64,000 nt of DNA from Marseilla massiliensis (lineage in GTDB: Bacteria > Bacteroidota > Bacteroidia > Bacteroidales > Bacteroidaceae). A program made the translations under genes and the position numbers. This document shows, one piece after another, positions 16,932-25,645 of the stretch. The stretch is taken from the NCBI RefSeq assembly GCF_016899955.1, contig NZ_JACJJL010000020.1:18602-82601 (forward strand). The letters run 5' to 3'. Each line of letters begins with the position of its first letter. Within the stretch, counting starts at the first letter, position 1. The notes under the pieces were generated by a model. It worked only from the letters and a program-made list of their open reading frames with translations. It searched no databases and was not told where the DNA came from.

Positions 16932-18200
16932 ATGAAAGTGTTAATGTTTGGATGGGAATATCCCCCTCATGTGTTCGGTGGGCTTGCCACTGCTAACTTT
17001 GGGATATCTGAAGGCTTGCATGCTCAGGGCGATGTGGACATAACCCTGTGCCTGCCACATCCTTTTGGTGATGAGTCGCAGCACGCGGCGCGCATCATTG
17101 CTATGAATGCGGTGCCCATTGCTTGGCGTGACGTAGACTATGACTATGTTAAAAACCGCGTGGGCAACATTATGTCGCCCGACCTTTACTATAAGCTGCG
17201 CGACCATATATACGCTGACTTCAACTATATGAACGTCAACGACCTGGGCTGCATGGAGTTTGCAGGGGGCTATCCCGGCAACCTCCATGAGGAAATCAAC
17301 AACTATTCCATCATCGCCGGAGTGGTGGCCAGGGCCGAGGAGTTCGACATTATACATGCGCACGACTGGCTGACTTACCCTGCCGGCATCCACGCCAAGC
17401 AGGTTAGCGGCAAGCCTCTGTGCATACATGTGCACGCCACTGACTTCGACCGCAGCCGCGGAAAGGTGAATCCCACTGTTTATTCCATCGAGAAGAACGG
17501 CATGGACTGGGCCGACTGCATTATGTGCGTGAGCGAACTGACACGCCAGACAGTCATCAACCAGTATCACCAAGACCCGCGCAAGTGTTTCACGGTGCAC
17601 AATGCCGTTTATCCGTTGAAGCCAGAATATGCCGACATACCGCGCCCGGACCATAGCGGTGGCGAGCGCGTGGTGACGTTCCTCGGGCGAATCACAATGC
17701 AGAAGGGGCCCGAATATTTCGTCGAGGCTGCCAACATGGTGCTCCACCGAACCCACAACGTGCGCTTCTGCATGGCCGGGTCGGGCGACATGATGGACTC
17801 TATGATTTACCTTGCGGCCGAAAGGGGCATATCAGACAGGTTCCATTTCCCGGGCTTCATGCGCGGCAAGGAAGTGTATGAATGCCTTAAGGGGTCTGAC
17901 GTCTATGTCATGCCGTCTGTCAGCGAGCCCTTCGGCATATCGCCGCTTGAGGCCATGCAGTGCGGCACTCCGTCTATAATATCATGGCAGAGCGGCTGCG
18001 CTGAAATCCTTCACAACTGCATCAAGGTGGACTATTGGGATATTCATGCCCTGGCCGACGCCATTTACTCTATATGCTCCAACGACAGCCTGTTCCATTA
18101 TCTGCAGGATGAGGGCAAGAAGGAGGTTGACCAGATAACATGGATTAAGGTCGGAGCGTGGATAAGGGAACTCTACGAGCGTACGCTCGGATGGCGCTAA
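16932..18200 (+). CDS. Glycogen-synthase-like glycosyltransferase (GT-B fold)
   Basis: A retaining glucosyltransferase, by context the chain-extending enzyme for the cell's alpha-glucan store. The N-terminus KVLMFGWEYPPHVFGGLATA has the loop with Gly16-Gly17 that contacts the donor in starch/glycogen synthases. An IIHAHDWLTY motif follows. The C-terminal Rossmann half has the VSEPFGISPLEAMQCGTPSI motif with the paired Glu of retaining GT4/GT5 enzymes. At 422 residues it is shorter than classical GlgA (about 480), and it may be filed under GT4 rather than GT5. It lies 18 bp after the debranching gene and 90 bp before GH57. Confidence 0.87.
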   Translation: MKVLMFGWEYPPHVFGGLATANFGISEGLHAQGDVDITLCLPHPFGDESQHAARIIAMNAVPIAWRDVDYDYVKNRVGNIMSPDLYYKLRDHIYADFNYMNVNDLGCMEFAGGYPGNLHEEINNYSIIAGVVARAEEFDIIHAHDWLTYPAGIHAKQVSGKPLCIHVHATDFDRSRGKVNPTVYSIEKNGMDWADCIMCVSELTRQTVINQYHQDPRKCFTVHNAVYPLKPEYADIPRPDHSGGERVVTFLGRITMQKGPEYFVEAANMVLHRTHNVRFCMAGSGDMMDSMIYLAAERGISDRFHFPGFMRGKEVYECLKGSDVYVMPSVSEPFGISPLEAMQCGTPSIISWQSGCAEILHNCIKVDYWDIHALADAIYSICSNDSLFHYLQDEGKKEVDQITWIKVGAWIRELYERTLGWR

Positions 18201-18290
18201 CGGCCACTACCAAGTAACTATAGAGCTTAAACAACACATAATCAACTTACGGTGGAGTGATGACGGCCCACCAAAACAAACAAAAGCATT

Positions 18291-19697
18291 ATGAAAACAA
18301 TATGTCTTTATTTTGAGATTCACCAGATAATCCACCTCAAGAGGTATCGTTTCTTTGACATAGGTGTAGACCATTATTATTACGATGACTTTGAAAACGA
18401 GCGCAGCATAAACGACATTGCCAACCGCTCGTACATGCCTGCGCTCAACACGTTGCTCGACATGATAAAGAGCAACGGCAATTATTTCAAGGTGGCGTTC
18501 TCGCTTTCGGGTGTCGGCATGGAGCAACTTGAGATGCATGCGCCCCAAGTGCTCGAGAAGTTGCAGGAGTTGAACGACACAGGGTGCGTGGAATTCCTTG
18601 CCGAGCCATATTCTCACGGACTTTCATCACTGGCCAACGAAGATACGTTTGCCAACGATGTTAAGAAGCAGTGCGTGAAGATTGAAGAGTATTTCGGCAA
18701 GAAACCGACGGTATTGCGCAACTCTTCGCTAATCTACAGCGACGACATCGGAGGCCAGGTGGCCGCCATGGGATTCAAGGGAATGCTCACCGAGGGTGCC
18801 AAACACGTGCTTGGCTGGAAGTCGCCCCATTATGTCTACAATTGCAATATAGCCCCAAACCTCAAGCTATTGCTGCGTGACGTAGAGCTGAGCGACGACA
18901 TTTCGTTGCGCTTCAACAACAGTGAGTGGGATCGTTATCCGCTGTTTGCCGACAACTATATCAACCGCATTGCGGCTTTCCCGGAGGAAGAGCGCATCAT
19001 CAACATCTTCATGGAGCTGTCTGCCCTGGGCATTGCCCAGCCGCTGTCGTCAAACATCCTTGAGTTCATCAAGGCCCTGCCGGCTTGCGCCCGGGCCAAG
19101 GACATCACGTTCTCAACACCGTCGGAGATATGCTCGTCGGTGAAGAGCGTGGGCAGCCTTGACGTGCCTGACACGCTTTCGTGGGTTGACGAGGAGCGCG
19201 ACGTAAGCTGTTGGCTCGGCAACGCCATGCAGCGTGACGCATTCAACAAGCTGTACAGTGTGGCCGACCGTGTGCGCATAGCCAACAACCCGCGCATCTG
19301 CCAAGACTGGGATTACCTGCAGGCAAGCAACAACTTCCGTTTCATGACCACGAAACCGGCCAGTGTGGGGCTTGACCGCGGCATTTACAGCAGCGCGTTC
19401 GACGCGTTTACCAATTACATGAACATCCTCGGCGACTTCCTCAACCGTGTCAACAGTCTTTATCCCGAGGATATAGACAACGAGGAACTCAACGGTCTGC
19501 TCACCACCATCAAGAACCAAGGCGACGAGATTGAGATGAAAGACAAGGAAATCATACGTCTCAAGGCCAAGATTGAGAAGATGCAGGCAACCGAAGACAA
19601 GCTCAAGGCAAAGGTAGAGAAGGCTGCCGCCGCCAAGAAAGCCACAACGCGCAAGGCCACGGCAAAGGCTGCCGATGCAAAGACTGAATCCAAGTGA
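18291..19697 (+). CDS. GH57 alpha-glucan hydrolase/transferase with basic tail
   Basis: GH57 family enzyme (alpha-amylase, 4-alpha-glucanotransferase or branching type), cytosolic, with no signal peptide. The N-terminus KTICLYFEIHQIIHLKRYRF carries the HQ of region 1. A G-x-V-E-F-L-A-E-P-Y-S-H-G segment follows, and the Glu of MLTEGAKHVLGW is the candidate nucleophile, with the Asp of NSEWDRYPLF as candidate acid/base. The family start is often longer. After about residue 405 comes a coiled coil (DEIEMKDKEIIRLKAKIEKM) and then a Lys/Ala-rich tail (AAAAKKATTRKATAKAA) not needed for catalysis. It is the last gene of the operon, followed by a strong terminator. Confidence 0.9.
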   Translation: MKTICLYFEIHQIIHLKRYRFFDIGVDHYYYDDFENERSINDIANRSYMPALNTLLDMIKSNGNYFKVAFSLSGVGMEQLEMHAPQVLEKLQELNDTGCVEFLAEPYSHGLSSLANEDTFANDVKKQCVKIEEYFGKKPTVLRNSSLIYSDDIGGQVAAMGFKGMLTEGAKHVLGWKSPHYVYNCNIAPNLKLLLRDVELSDDISLRFNNSEWDRYPLFADNYINRIAAFPEEERIINIFMELSALGIAQPLSSNILEFIKALPACARAKDITFSTPSEICSSVKSVGSLDVPDTLSWVDEERDVSCWLGNAMQRDAFNKLYSVADRVRIANNPRICQDWDYLQASNNFRFMTTKPASVGLDRGIYSSAFDAFTNYMNILGDFLNRVNSLYPEDIDNEELNGLLTTIKNQGDEIEMKDKEIIRLKAKIEKMQATEDKLKAKVEKAAAAKKATTRKATAKAADAKTESK

Positions 19698-19747
19698 CAT
19701 GGCGCTTGGCCGTTGTGTTTAGGCCGTTGCGTCGGTATCTACATGCA

Positions 19748-19779
19748 GAGAGGCGATGGGCATCATGCCATCGCCTCTC
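19748..19779 (+). terminator. Terminator of the glycogen operon
   Basis: Perfect 12-bp stem GAGAGGCGATGG (19748-19759) / CCATCGCCTCTC (19768-19779) with an 8-base loop, followed by TTTC. It lies 50 bp after the GH57 stop and 33 bp before the stop of the convergent gene, so it may serve both directions. Confidence 0.85.
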
Positions 19780-19811
19780 TTTCATATAGGCTTGCGCCAA
19801 GCCTTCAGCCC

Positions 19812-20417
19812 TCATTTGGCAAAGCTTCTGTACCATTCCATGAACTCTGCCACCAGCGGGGTGGGGTTGGCCTTGGCTGTCCAGCCCACAGGCTGGTCGT
19901 AGTATTCCAGTTCGTGGATTATTACCGGCAGGTCCCTGCCCAAGGCCCGGGTTATCATTTCGTTGCGGTGCAGCCTGTTGGCCACCTCGATGACAATGTC
20001 CATGAATGCCTCTTGCATTCGTCTGTCTTTCTCTTCAATCATCCTGTATCCCTCCGGGTTGCCGTTTTCTTCCTGCTTTTCGGCCTTGTTCAGTTCGTGC
20101 AGGGTGTAGAACAAGCCCTCGTCTTTAAAGTAAAGCCTGAGCATAGTGTCGTTTCCACCCAGCGTGCCCGTGTCGTCTTGCATCCAGTAAGCGTAGTTCC
20201 ACTTAGCCTCCATGGCGTTGCTTGTGTTTTGTTTTTGGGCTTCCGCGTGCGAAACCGTGTTGTATCCGATTGTCACCACAGGGCGTCGCGGGTCGTCATC
20301 CACGTTGTCTTTCCAGAACGAAATGGCGTAAATGTCGCCAATCCCTTTCCGGCTCATGCGCCTCACAGCCCTTTCGGCCTTGGCGCAATAGTGCTTGATA
20401 ATGTTTTCTTTGTCCAT
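19812..20417 (-). CDS. Unknown protein, possibly DUF4303-like
   Basis: A 201-residue soluble protein with no signal or membrane segment. It starts MDKENIIKHYCAKAERAV and has GIGDIYAISFW and VVTIGYNTVSHAEAQK early, then MEAKWNYAYW, a region of charged helices, and ends LEYYDQPVGWTAKANPTPL. The pattern (short N-terminal helix, a strand with I-Y-A, a W-N-Y-A-x-W segment) recalls DUF4303 proteins, but I cannot confirm it. Its ATG overlaps the stop of the upstream gene (TGATG at 20419-20415), so the two are translationally coupled and probably act together. Function unknown. Confidence 0.7.
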   Translation of the reverse strand: MDKENIIKHYCAKAERAVRRMSRKGIGDIYAISFWKDNVDDDPRRPVVTIGYNTVSHAEAQKQNTSNAMEAKWNYAYWMQDDTGTLGGNDTMLRLYFKDEGLFYTLHELNKAEKQEENGNPEGYRMIEEKDRRMQEAFMDIVIEVANRLHRNEMITRALGRDLPVIIHELEYYDQPVGWTAKANPTPLVAEFMEWYRSFAK

Positions 20418-20998
20418 CAGTCGTCAATAAGTTCTTCAAGTCGTGATATGGTTTCTTTCAGTTCAGGCGGCACTCCGTCGGCCCATCCCTTGGTGTCTGC
20501 CACCGTTCCATTGGTCGGTATGAACATTTCCTGAGGTATGTCATCCTTCATCGTATGTCCTTCGAGCGTCTTTGTCCAGTCGTATCCCTGCTTGCAGCCG
20601 TCGTTGCCCGGGTCGAAGGCATATCTCTCGTTGCGGTAGAACCCTTCAGAATAGTTGCGTTCAATGGTCTTAATTATGTCATATTCTTCCACATACCACC
20701 TGTGTCCTTCGGCACATTCATCTATGGTGGCGAATTGCTTGCCGTATCCGGGATCCATCATCCAGTACAGCCTCAGTATCGTTCCGCGGTCTGTGTCTGG
20801 CTGTTGTGCAATCCATTTTATCACTTTGGGCGGGTTGTCAAGGCGCCAACCCCGTGCCAGCATCTCCCTGCATTCGGGCCCGTGCCGCTTAAGATAGTCG
20901 ATGATGATGTCGGCCAGCAGCTCTTCGTATGCGTCTTCCCCTATGCGCTCGTCGCCCCACACGTAGTTTTTGTCTAAGATTTTCTTCAATAAAGTCAT
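20417..20998 (-). CDS. Unknown protein with a DUF4274-like segment
   Basis: A 193-residue soluble protein. Residues about 45-90 (L-D-N-P-P-K-V-I-K-W-I-A-Q-Q-P, then GTILRLYWMMDPG) match the usual shape of DUF4274: a loop before a Pro, an I-x-x-I helix, then a T-x-L-x-L-Y/F strand-helix. The second half (SEGFYRNERYAFDPGNDG) is unfamiliar and acidic at the end (SRLEELIDD). It is the first gene of a coupled pair with the next one (1-base overlap). Small soluble DUF pairs like this are often found as orphan immunity-type genes, which is inference here since no toxin gene is nearby. Confidence 0.7.
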   Translation of the reverse strand: MTLLKKILDKNYVWGDERIGEDAYEELLADIIIDYLKRHGPECREMLARGWRLDNPPKVIKWIAQQPDTDRGTILRLYWMMDPGYGKQFATIDECAEGHRWYVEEYDIIKTIERNYSEGFYRNERYAFDPGNDGCKQGYDWTKTLEGHTMKDDIPQEMFIPTNGTVADTKGWADGVPPELKETISRLEELIDD

Positions 20999-21429
20999 AG
21001 GTCTCTTTCTCTTTGGTTAGTTCATGCAGCGCCTTGTGCCCTTTCGTTGGCCAGGCTGCTTGTGGTTTCATGCCTTGTTGTCAGGCTTCCCGTCAATATC
21101 ATTAAATCCTGCGTCGTTTCTTGCAGTGGCCTCCGAAGCGCGGTGCCGGCCATTGCCCGTGCGGCTCTTACAGTCTCATCCAGCCCGCCCACGGCCTGCA
21201 GAAAACCGCAGGTGCCGGGGGCGGTCAGCGTTTCCGCGCCGCCGTCTGCATATTGTCATCACTTGTTCCGCCTATTGCGGTTTTGGCCAACACAGCCCAT
21301 GGCCATTCCGATGTGCAGTTCATCCAAGGCCGGCTGCCCGTAGCTTCCTTTTTTCCGGTGCCCGTTGCCGGCAGGCATTTGGTCGTCAGCGGCCTTTGGC
21401 CGTCTGTCTTGCTTGAATGTTGCATTTGG

Positions 21430-21437
21430 CAAAGATA
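21430..21437 (-). promoter_or_regulatory. Possible -7 box upstream of the DUF4274/DUF4303 pair
   Basis: The minus strand reads TATCTTTG (TAnnTTTG). It lies about 430 bp before the first start codon, so if used it gives a long leader. Confidence 0.35.
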
Positions 21438-21690
21438 CGTATTAATTTTCATTTCCCAATGCCATTGTGAGCATTTATTTCATCGATTGCCATGGGATTT
21501 TTTTCTACTGTTTGCAGTCTTGTGCCGTTGCCGTTGCCGTTAGCCGTTGCTTGCCGGTCTGTTTCTCGTGTTTTTCTCCGTCTGTGTTGCAGCCCCGGCT
21601 GTTGCTTTCCGTGGCCGTCCATGGGTTTCATGCCGCTCCGTCGGTCTTTTGCCTTCATGCATTGTGTCGTCTGTTGTTTCGTTGTTTTGG

Positions 21691-21741
21691 TAAATTTGAC
21701 GGCGTGTGCTTGCGTATTCTGATGCTTTTTTCGTAATTTTG
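21691..21741 (+). promoter_or_regulatory. Candidate promoter(s) of the HTCS gene
   Basis: Two TAnnTTTG boxes: TAAATTTG (21691-21698) and TAATTTTG (21734-21741). The second has a TTG at 21710-21712, 21 bp upstream, and would give a leader of about 25 nt to ATG 21770. Confidence 0.5.
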
Positions 21742-21769
21742 CAATGTTGCTATGAATTTGTTTTAAAAG

Positions 21770-24700
21770 ATGAGATACCGTTTCATAATCATTATGGCAG
21801 CTGTGCTGTGTTCCATCCGCGCCATTGCACAGCCGTATTGCGATGTGCGCACGTTTACCATCCGCGACGGGCTTGCTGCCAATATCATATCCGGTTTCAT
21901 GCAGACTCCCGACGGTCTTATGTGGATGTCTACGTGGAACGGGCTTTGTTATTACGATGGCTATCGCTTTGCCACGTTCCGTAATTCGGCCGAGCAAGGC
22001 ATGGTGCTGTCCACCAACAGGATTATGCTCATCAAGCCGGGTTCGAAGGGCGATATATGGTGCGGCACGTCCGACCGCCATGTTTACCTGTTCGACACCC
22101 AGGCCAACCGTTTCATCGACGTGACGGACATGATACGCGAGCGTTTCGGCCATGATGTGCCCGTGCGCAGCATCTATCCCTTGGCCAATGGCCATACGTG
22201 GCTTATTAGCAACGACGCCTCGGCGTGCTACCGTGTGAGCGACAGTCTCATCTCAACCGGGGCCGGCATAGAGCAGTTCAGCGTCGACAACGGCACCCTG
22301 CCGAGCAACCTCCTGAGCAAGGTTGAGCTCGACGGGCAGGGGCGCGAGTGGATTTTTTCCGACCGCGGCGTGGCCATGGCCGGTGCCAGGATGCGTTCGT
22401 ACATCTCGGCAGAGTATATGGCACAGGCCGGCAACAACCTCTATTTCGCCTCGACCGACGGCCGTCTGTTCCTCTTCGACCCGCGGCATAGGGCCATGCA
22501 GCCTGTGGCCATGCCCCACGGCGTGGTGCGCATCAATGCCGTCGAGCAGCTCGACGGCGGCAACCTGCTGCTGGCCACCAACGTGGGCATAGTGGCCTAC
22601 GACGTGAGGCGGGGCGGCATGAGGGTGCTCAATGTTCAGACGCCGTCGCAGCCGTCGTCCGAGGTCACCTCCATCTACGTCGACCGCAAGCACCGCATCT
22701 GGGCTTTCACCCCTTCGCGAGGCGTGGTGTTGCTCCCCGGCCGCAACTTGTCGCCACGCTGGCTCATGGCCGACGCCGACCGCCCCTTGCACCGCACTAC
22801 CAGCGTGAAGCCTTTTGTTCACGAGGATGCCTACGGCACGGTGTGGGTGGTTCCGGCCGAAGGCACATTCAGCTATTACGATGAGGCCGCCGGCGAGCTC
22901 GTGCCGTATATGCTGAAGACGTCCGACCGCACCGACTCCTACTTGCCGGAGATAAACAAGTTCATGTTTGACAAAGAGGGAAACCTGTGGTTCACGGGCA
23001 CGCGCGACGTCAACCTTGTCAACTTCCGCTATCATCACTTCAAGCTTACGCCCGTGCTCCCGGGGCAGGAGGTGCGCTCGCTGATGTACGACAGCAAGGG
23101 GCGTATATGGGCAGGCACGTACAATGGCCAGCTGGCATTGTTCGATGCCGACCGCCGCCTTGTGGGCTACATGTCGCGCGGTGGCCGCCTTGTCAGCGAG
23201 CCGGTGGCTTTCGCCAACCGCATCTACTCGCTTTTCGAAGACAGCCACGGCGGCGTGTGGGTTGGCACCAAGGGCACCGGGCTCTATGTCATCGACAGCC
23301 TTGGCCGCGTGGAGCATTTCACTGCCAATGCCGCCGACAAGTATTCCATAAGCTATAACGACGTTTACGACATCGATGCCGACAGCAAGGGGCGTATATG
23401 GGTGGCCACTTATGAGGGTGGCATCAACCTTGTAGACAAGAGCCAGGGCCGCATACGCTTCATCAACCACCGCAACCGTCTGGCCCAATACCCCATGCAG
23501 CAGTTTGCACGCGTGCGCCGCATATCCCACACCGGCCGCGGCGAGATGCTCCTCTCTACCACCAACGGCCTCGTCACGTTCTCCGACCGCTTCAGCCACC
23601 CCGAGGGCATACGCTTCTATACCACGCCCCAGGTGGTTGGCGACACCACGTCGCTGCTGGCCCCCGACGTGCTGCAGACGCTCATCACGCGCTCTGGCCG
23701 GGTGGTTGTGGTCACCATGGGCGGAGGCTTGCAGCTCGTGGCTTCGCCCAAGTTGCTGGCCGACGGCCTTAAGTTCTGCGACATGAGCGGAGCCAGGCCC
23801 GACGAGGGCGTGGTGCAGTCGGTGGCCGAAGACAACAAAGGCAACCTGTGGATAATGCGCGAGAGCAGCATCGACCGATACAAGCTCGACACAGGCGAAC
23901 TGTTGCGCTACGGGCCGGGCAACATCGGCGACGGTGTGGAGCTGTCAGAGGCCAAGCCCGCCCACTACGCAAAGACCGACTTCATATCCGTTGCGGCCCG
24001 CGGGGGCTTCGTGAGCTTCAACTCCGCCGACCTGAAAAAGAGTTCGTATTGCCCGAACATCATCTTTACCAGGGTGCATTACCACAGCACCAACCGCATG
24101 GTTTCCATCCTCAACAAAGACGTTCTCGACGTGCCTGCCGACAGCCGCAACCTCACCATCTACTTCGCCGCGCTCGAATACTCCGACAAATACCTCGTGA
24201 GGTATGCCTACAAGATTGAAGGCATCGACGAGAACTGGAACTTTGTGGGCCCGGCCAACAGCGCTTCGTTCAACAGGTTGCCCGCAGGCAAGTTCCGGCT
24301 GCTTGTCAAGAGCACCAACGCCGATGGGGTGTGGAGCGACAATGTGGCCGAACTGGTTATCTACTCTCACCCCACCTTCTGGGAGACCGGGTGGGCCTGG
24401 CTGCTTTACATCGTTCTGTCATGCCTGGTGATATATGTCGCCATCTACATCTATAAGTTGCGGGCCAAGGCCGTGCTCGAGCGCGACCTCAACGACATGA
24501 AGACCAAGTTCTTCACCGAGATAGGCCATAAGCTGCGCACGCCGCTCACGCTTATCGGCGGCCCGGTGGCCGAGGTGCTGGGCGGCGGCGGTCTTACCGA
24601 CACCTCACGGCGGCATCTCGAGATGGTGCAGCGCAATGCCTCGCGCATGCTGGAGCTGGTCAACAAGATGCTTCGTTACAATCTCGACCACCACGTATAT

Positions 24701-25576
24701 ATCAGCGACACCAACGCCGGGGTGATGATGGCCGGCAGCGGCGGCGAGACAGCCGTGCCCCATGCCGCCGCCGGTAGCGCAAAGAAGTCGTTGAGGCTGC
24801 TCGTTGTCGAGGACAACGACGACCTACGGGCTTTCCTCGTGGGCATACTCAGCAGCGACTATACCGTGATACAGGCCGACAACGGGCAGAGCGGACTCGA
24901 GGCCGCCGAGGCGCAGATGCCCGACTTCATTGTTACCGACGTCATGATGCCGGTAATGGACGGGCTGACCATGGTGCACAAGATAAAGCAGAACAAGGAT
25001 ATTTGCCACATCCCAATCATTGTTCTGTCGGCCAAGGCGTCGCTCGACGACCGCTTGCAGGGATTGCGCGAGGGCATCGACGACTACATAACCAAGCCTT
25101 TCAGTGCCACATACCTCAAGATGCGTGTGCAGAACATCATCAGTCAGCGGCGCATGCTGCAGCAACTCTACGTAGAGCAGCTTGATCCTAAGAACAAGGA
25201 CACATACAGGTTGGAGTCGCCGCAGATTGTCGATGCAGACAAGGAGATGATGAAGCAACTCATGGTTTACCTCGAAGAGAACATCAGCAACCCGGAGATA
25301 AAGATTGAAGACCTGGCCTCTTCCGTCAATCTGAGCCGCTCGGTGTTCTATGGAAAGATAAAGAGCATTGTAGGCATGGCACCTGTCGACTTTGTGAAGC
25401 ACATCAGGATTCTGCGTGCCGAAGAGATGATTGTAAAGAGCGATTATTCGTTTTCGCAGATTGCTTATGCCGTGGGATTCTCCGACCCTAAGTATTTCAG
25501 CAAGTGCTTCAAGAAGGAAACCGGCATGACCCCGTCTGAATATCGCGACAGGGCCGAGTCGGGCGACAACACGTAG
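21770..25576 (+). CDS. Hybrid two-component regulator (HTCS) lacking the kinase ATPase domain
   Basis: One-protein sensor-regulator that spans the inner membrane, probably the controller of the pectin locus. A signal peptide (about 1-22) leads into a periplasmic two-propeller sensor with Reg_prop blades (GLMWMSTWNGLCYYDG, GRIWAGTYNGQ, GGVWVGTKGTGLYVID, GRIWVATYEGGINLVD). A Y_Y_Y domain follows (about 765-870), then one membrane helix (about 874-897). The dimerisation helix has phospho-acceptor His920 in EIGHKLRTPLTL. Normally an HATPase domain of about 110 residues follows. Here a 37-residue linker rich in Gly and Ala leads directly to a receiver that starts at about 1008 (Glu1014-Asp1015, phospho-Asp1057 in TDVMMPVMDG, Lys1109 in ITKPF). 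An AraC-type HTH ends the protein (about 1165-1262). No N, G1 or G2 box is present, and the frame is unbroken. Confidence 0.93.
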   Translation: MRYRFIIIMAAVLCSIRAIAQPYCDVRTFTIRDGLAANIISGFMQTPDGLMWMSTWNGLCYYDGYRFATFRNSAEQGMVLSTNRIMLIKPGSKGDIWCGTSDRHVYLFDTQANRFIDVTDMIRERFGHDVPVRSIYPLANGHTWLISNDASACYRVSDSLISTGAGIEQFSVDNGTLPSNLLSKVELDGQGREWIFSDRGVAMAGARMRSYISAEYMAQAGNNLYFASTDGRLFLFDPRHRAMQPVAMPHGVVRINAVEQLDGGNLLLATNVGIVAYDVRRGGMRVLNVQTPSQPSSEVTSIYVDRKHRIWAFTPSRGVVLLPGRNLSPRWLMADADRPLHRTTSVKPFVHEDAYGTVWVVPAEGTFSYYDEAAGELVPYMLKTSDRTDSYLPEINKFMFDKEGNLWFTGTRDVNLVNFRYHHFKLTPVLPGQEVRSLMYDSKGRIWAGTYNGQLALFDADRRLVGYMSRGGRLVSEPVAFANRIYSLFEDSHGGVWVGTKGTGLYVIDSLGRVEHFTANAADKYSISYNDVYDIDADSKGRIWVATYEGGINLVDKSQGRIRFINHRNRLAQYPMQQFARVRRISHTGRGEMLLSTTNGLVTFSDRFSHPEGIRFYTTPQVVGDTTSLLAPDVLQTLITRSGRVVVVTMGGGLQLVASPKLLADGLKFCDMSGARPDEGVVQSVAEDNKGNLWIMRESSIDRYKLDTGELLRYGPGNIGDGVELSEAKPAHYAKTDFISVAARGGFVSFNSADLKKSSYCPNIIFTRVHYHSTNRMVSILNKDVLDVPADSRNLTIYFAALEYSDKYLVRYAYKIEGIDENWNFVGPANSASFNRLPAGKFRLLVKSTNADGVWSDNVAELVIYSHPTFWETGWAWLLYIVLSCLVIYVAIYIYKLRAKAVLERDLNDMKTKFFTEIGHKLRTPLTLIGGPVAEVLGGGGLTDTSRRHLEMVQRNASRMLELVNKMLRYNLDHHVYISDTNAGVMMAGSGGETAVPHAAAGSAKKSLRLLVVEDNDDLRAFLVGILSSDYTVIQADNGQSGLEAAEAQMPDFIVTDVMMPVMDGLTMVHKIKQNKDICHIPIIVLSAKASLDDRLQGLREGIDDYITKPFSATYLKMRVQNIISQRRMLQQLYVEQLDPKNKDTYRLESPQIVDADKEMMKQLMVYLEENISNPEIKIEDLASSVNLSRSVFYGKIKSIVGMAPVDFVKHIRILRAEEMIVKSDYSFSQIAYAVGFSDPKYFSKCFKKETGMTPSEYRDRAESGDNT

Positions 25577-25645
25577 CGGTATGCTTGCATGCCTCGGCCG
25601 CTGTGCAGCCCGGGTTGCATGGCCCTGATCAAAATGTTTTGTGGT

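Larger units (their letters stand above)
20999..21769. other. Divergent intergenic region before the HTCS
   Basis: About 770 bp between divergent genes. It holds candidate promoters for both sides (21430-21437 on -, 21691-21741 on +). No hairpin, repeat or credible gene was seen; the open frames here overlap one another and end inside the HTCS gene. Confidence 0.5.

Noticed and set aside
22253..23599. 448-codon minus-strand frame opposite the HTCS sensor region
   Set aside because: Antisense to well-formed Reg_prop repeats; Ala/Val/His-rich composition typical of a shadow frame.
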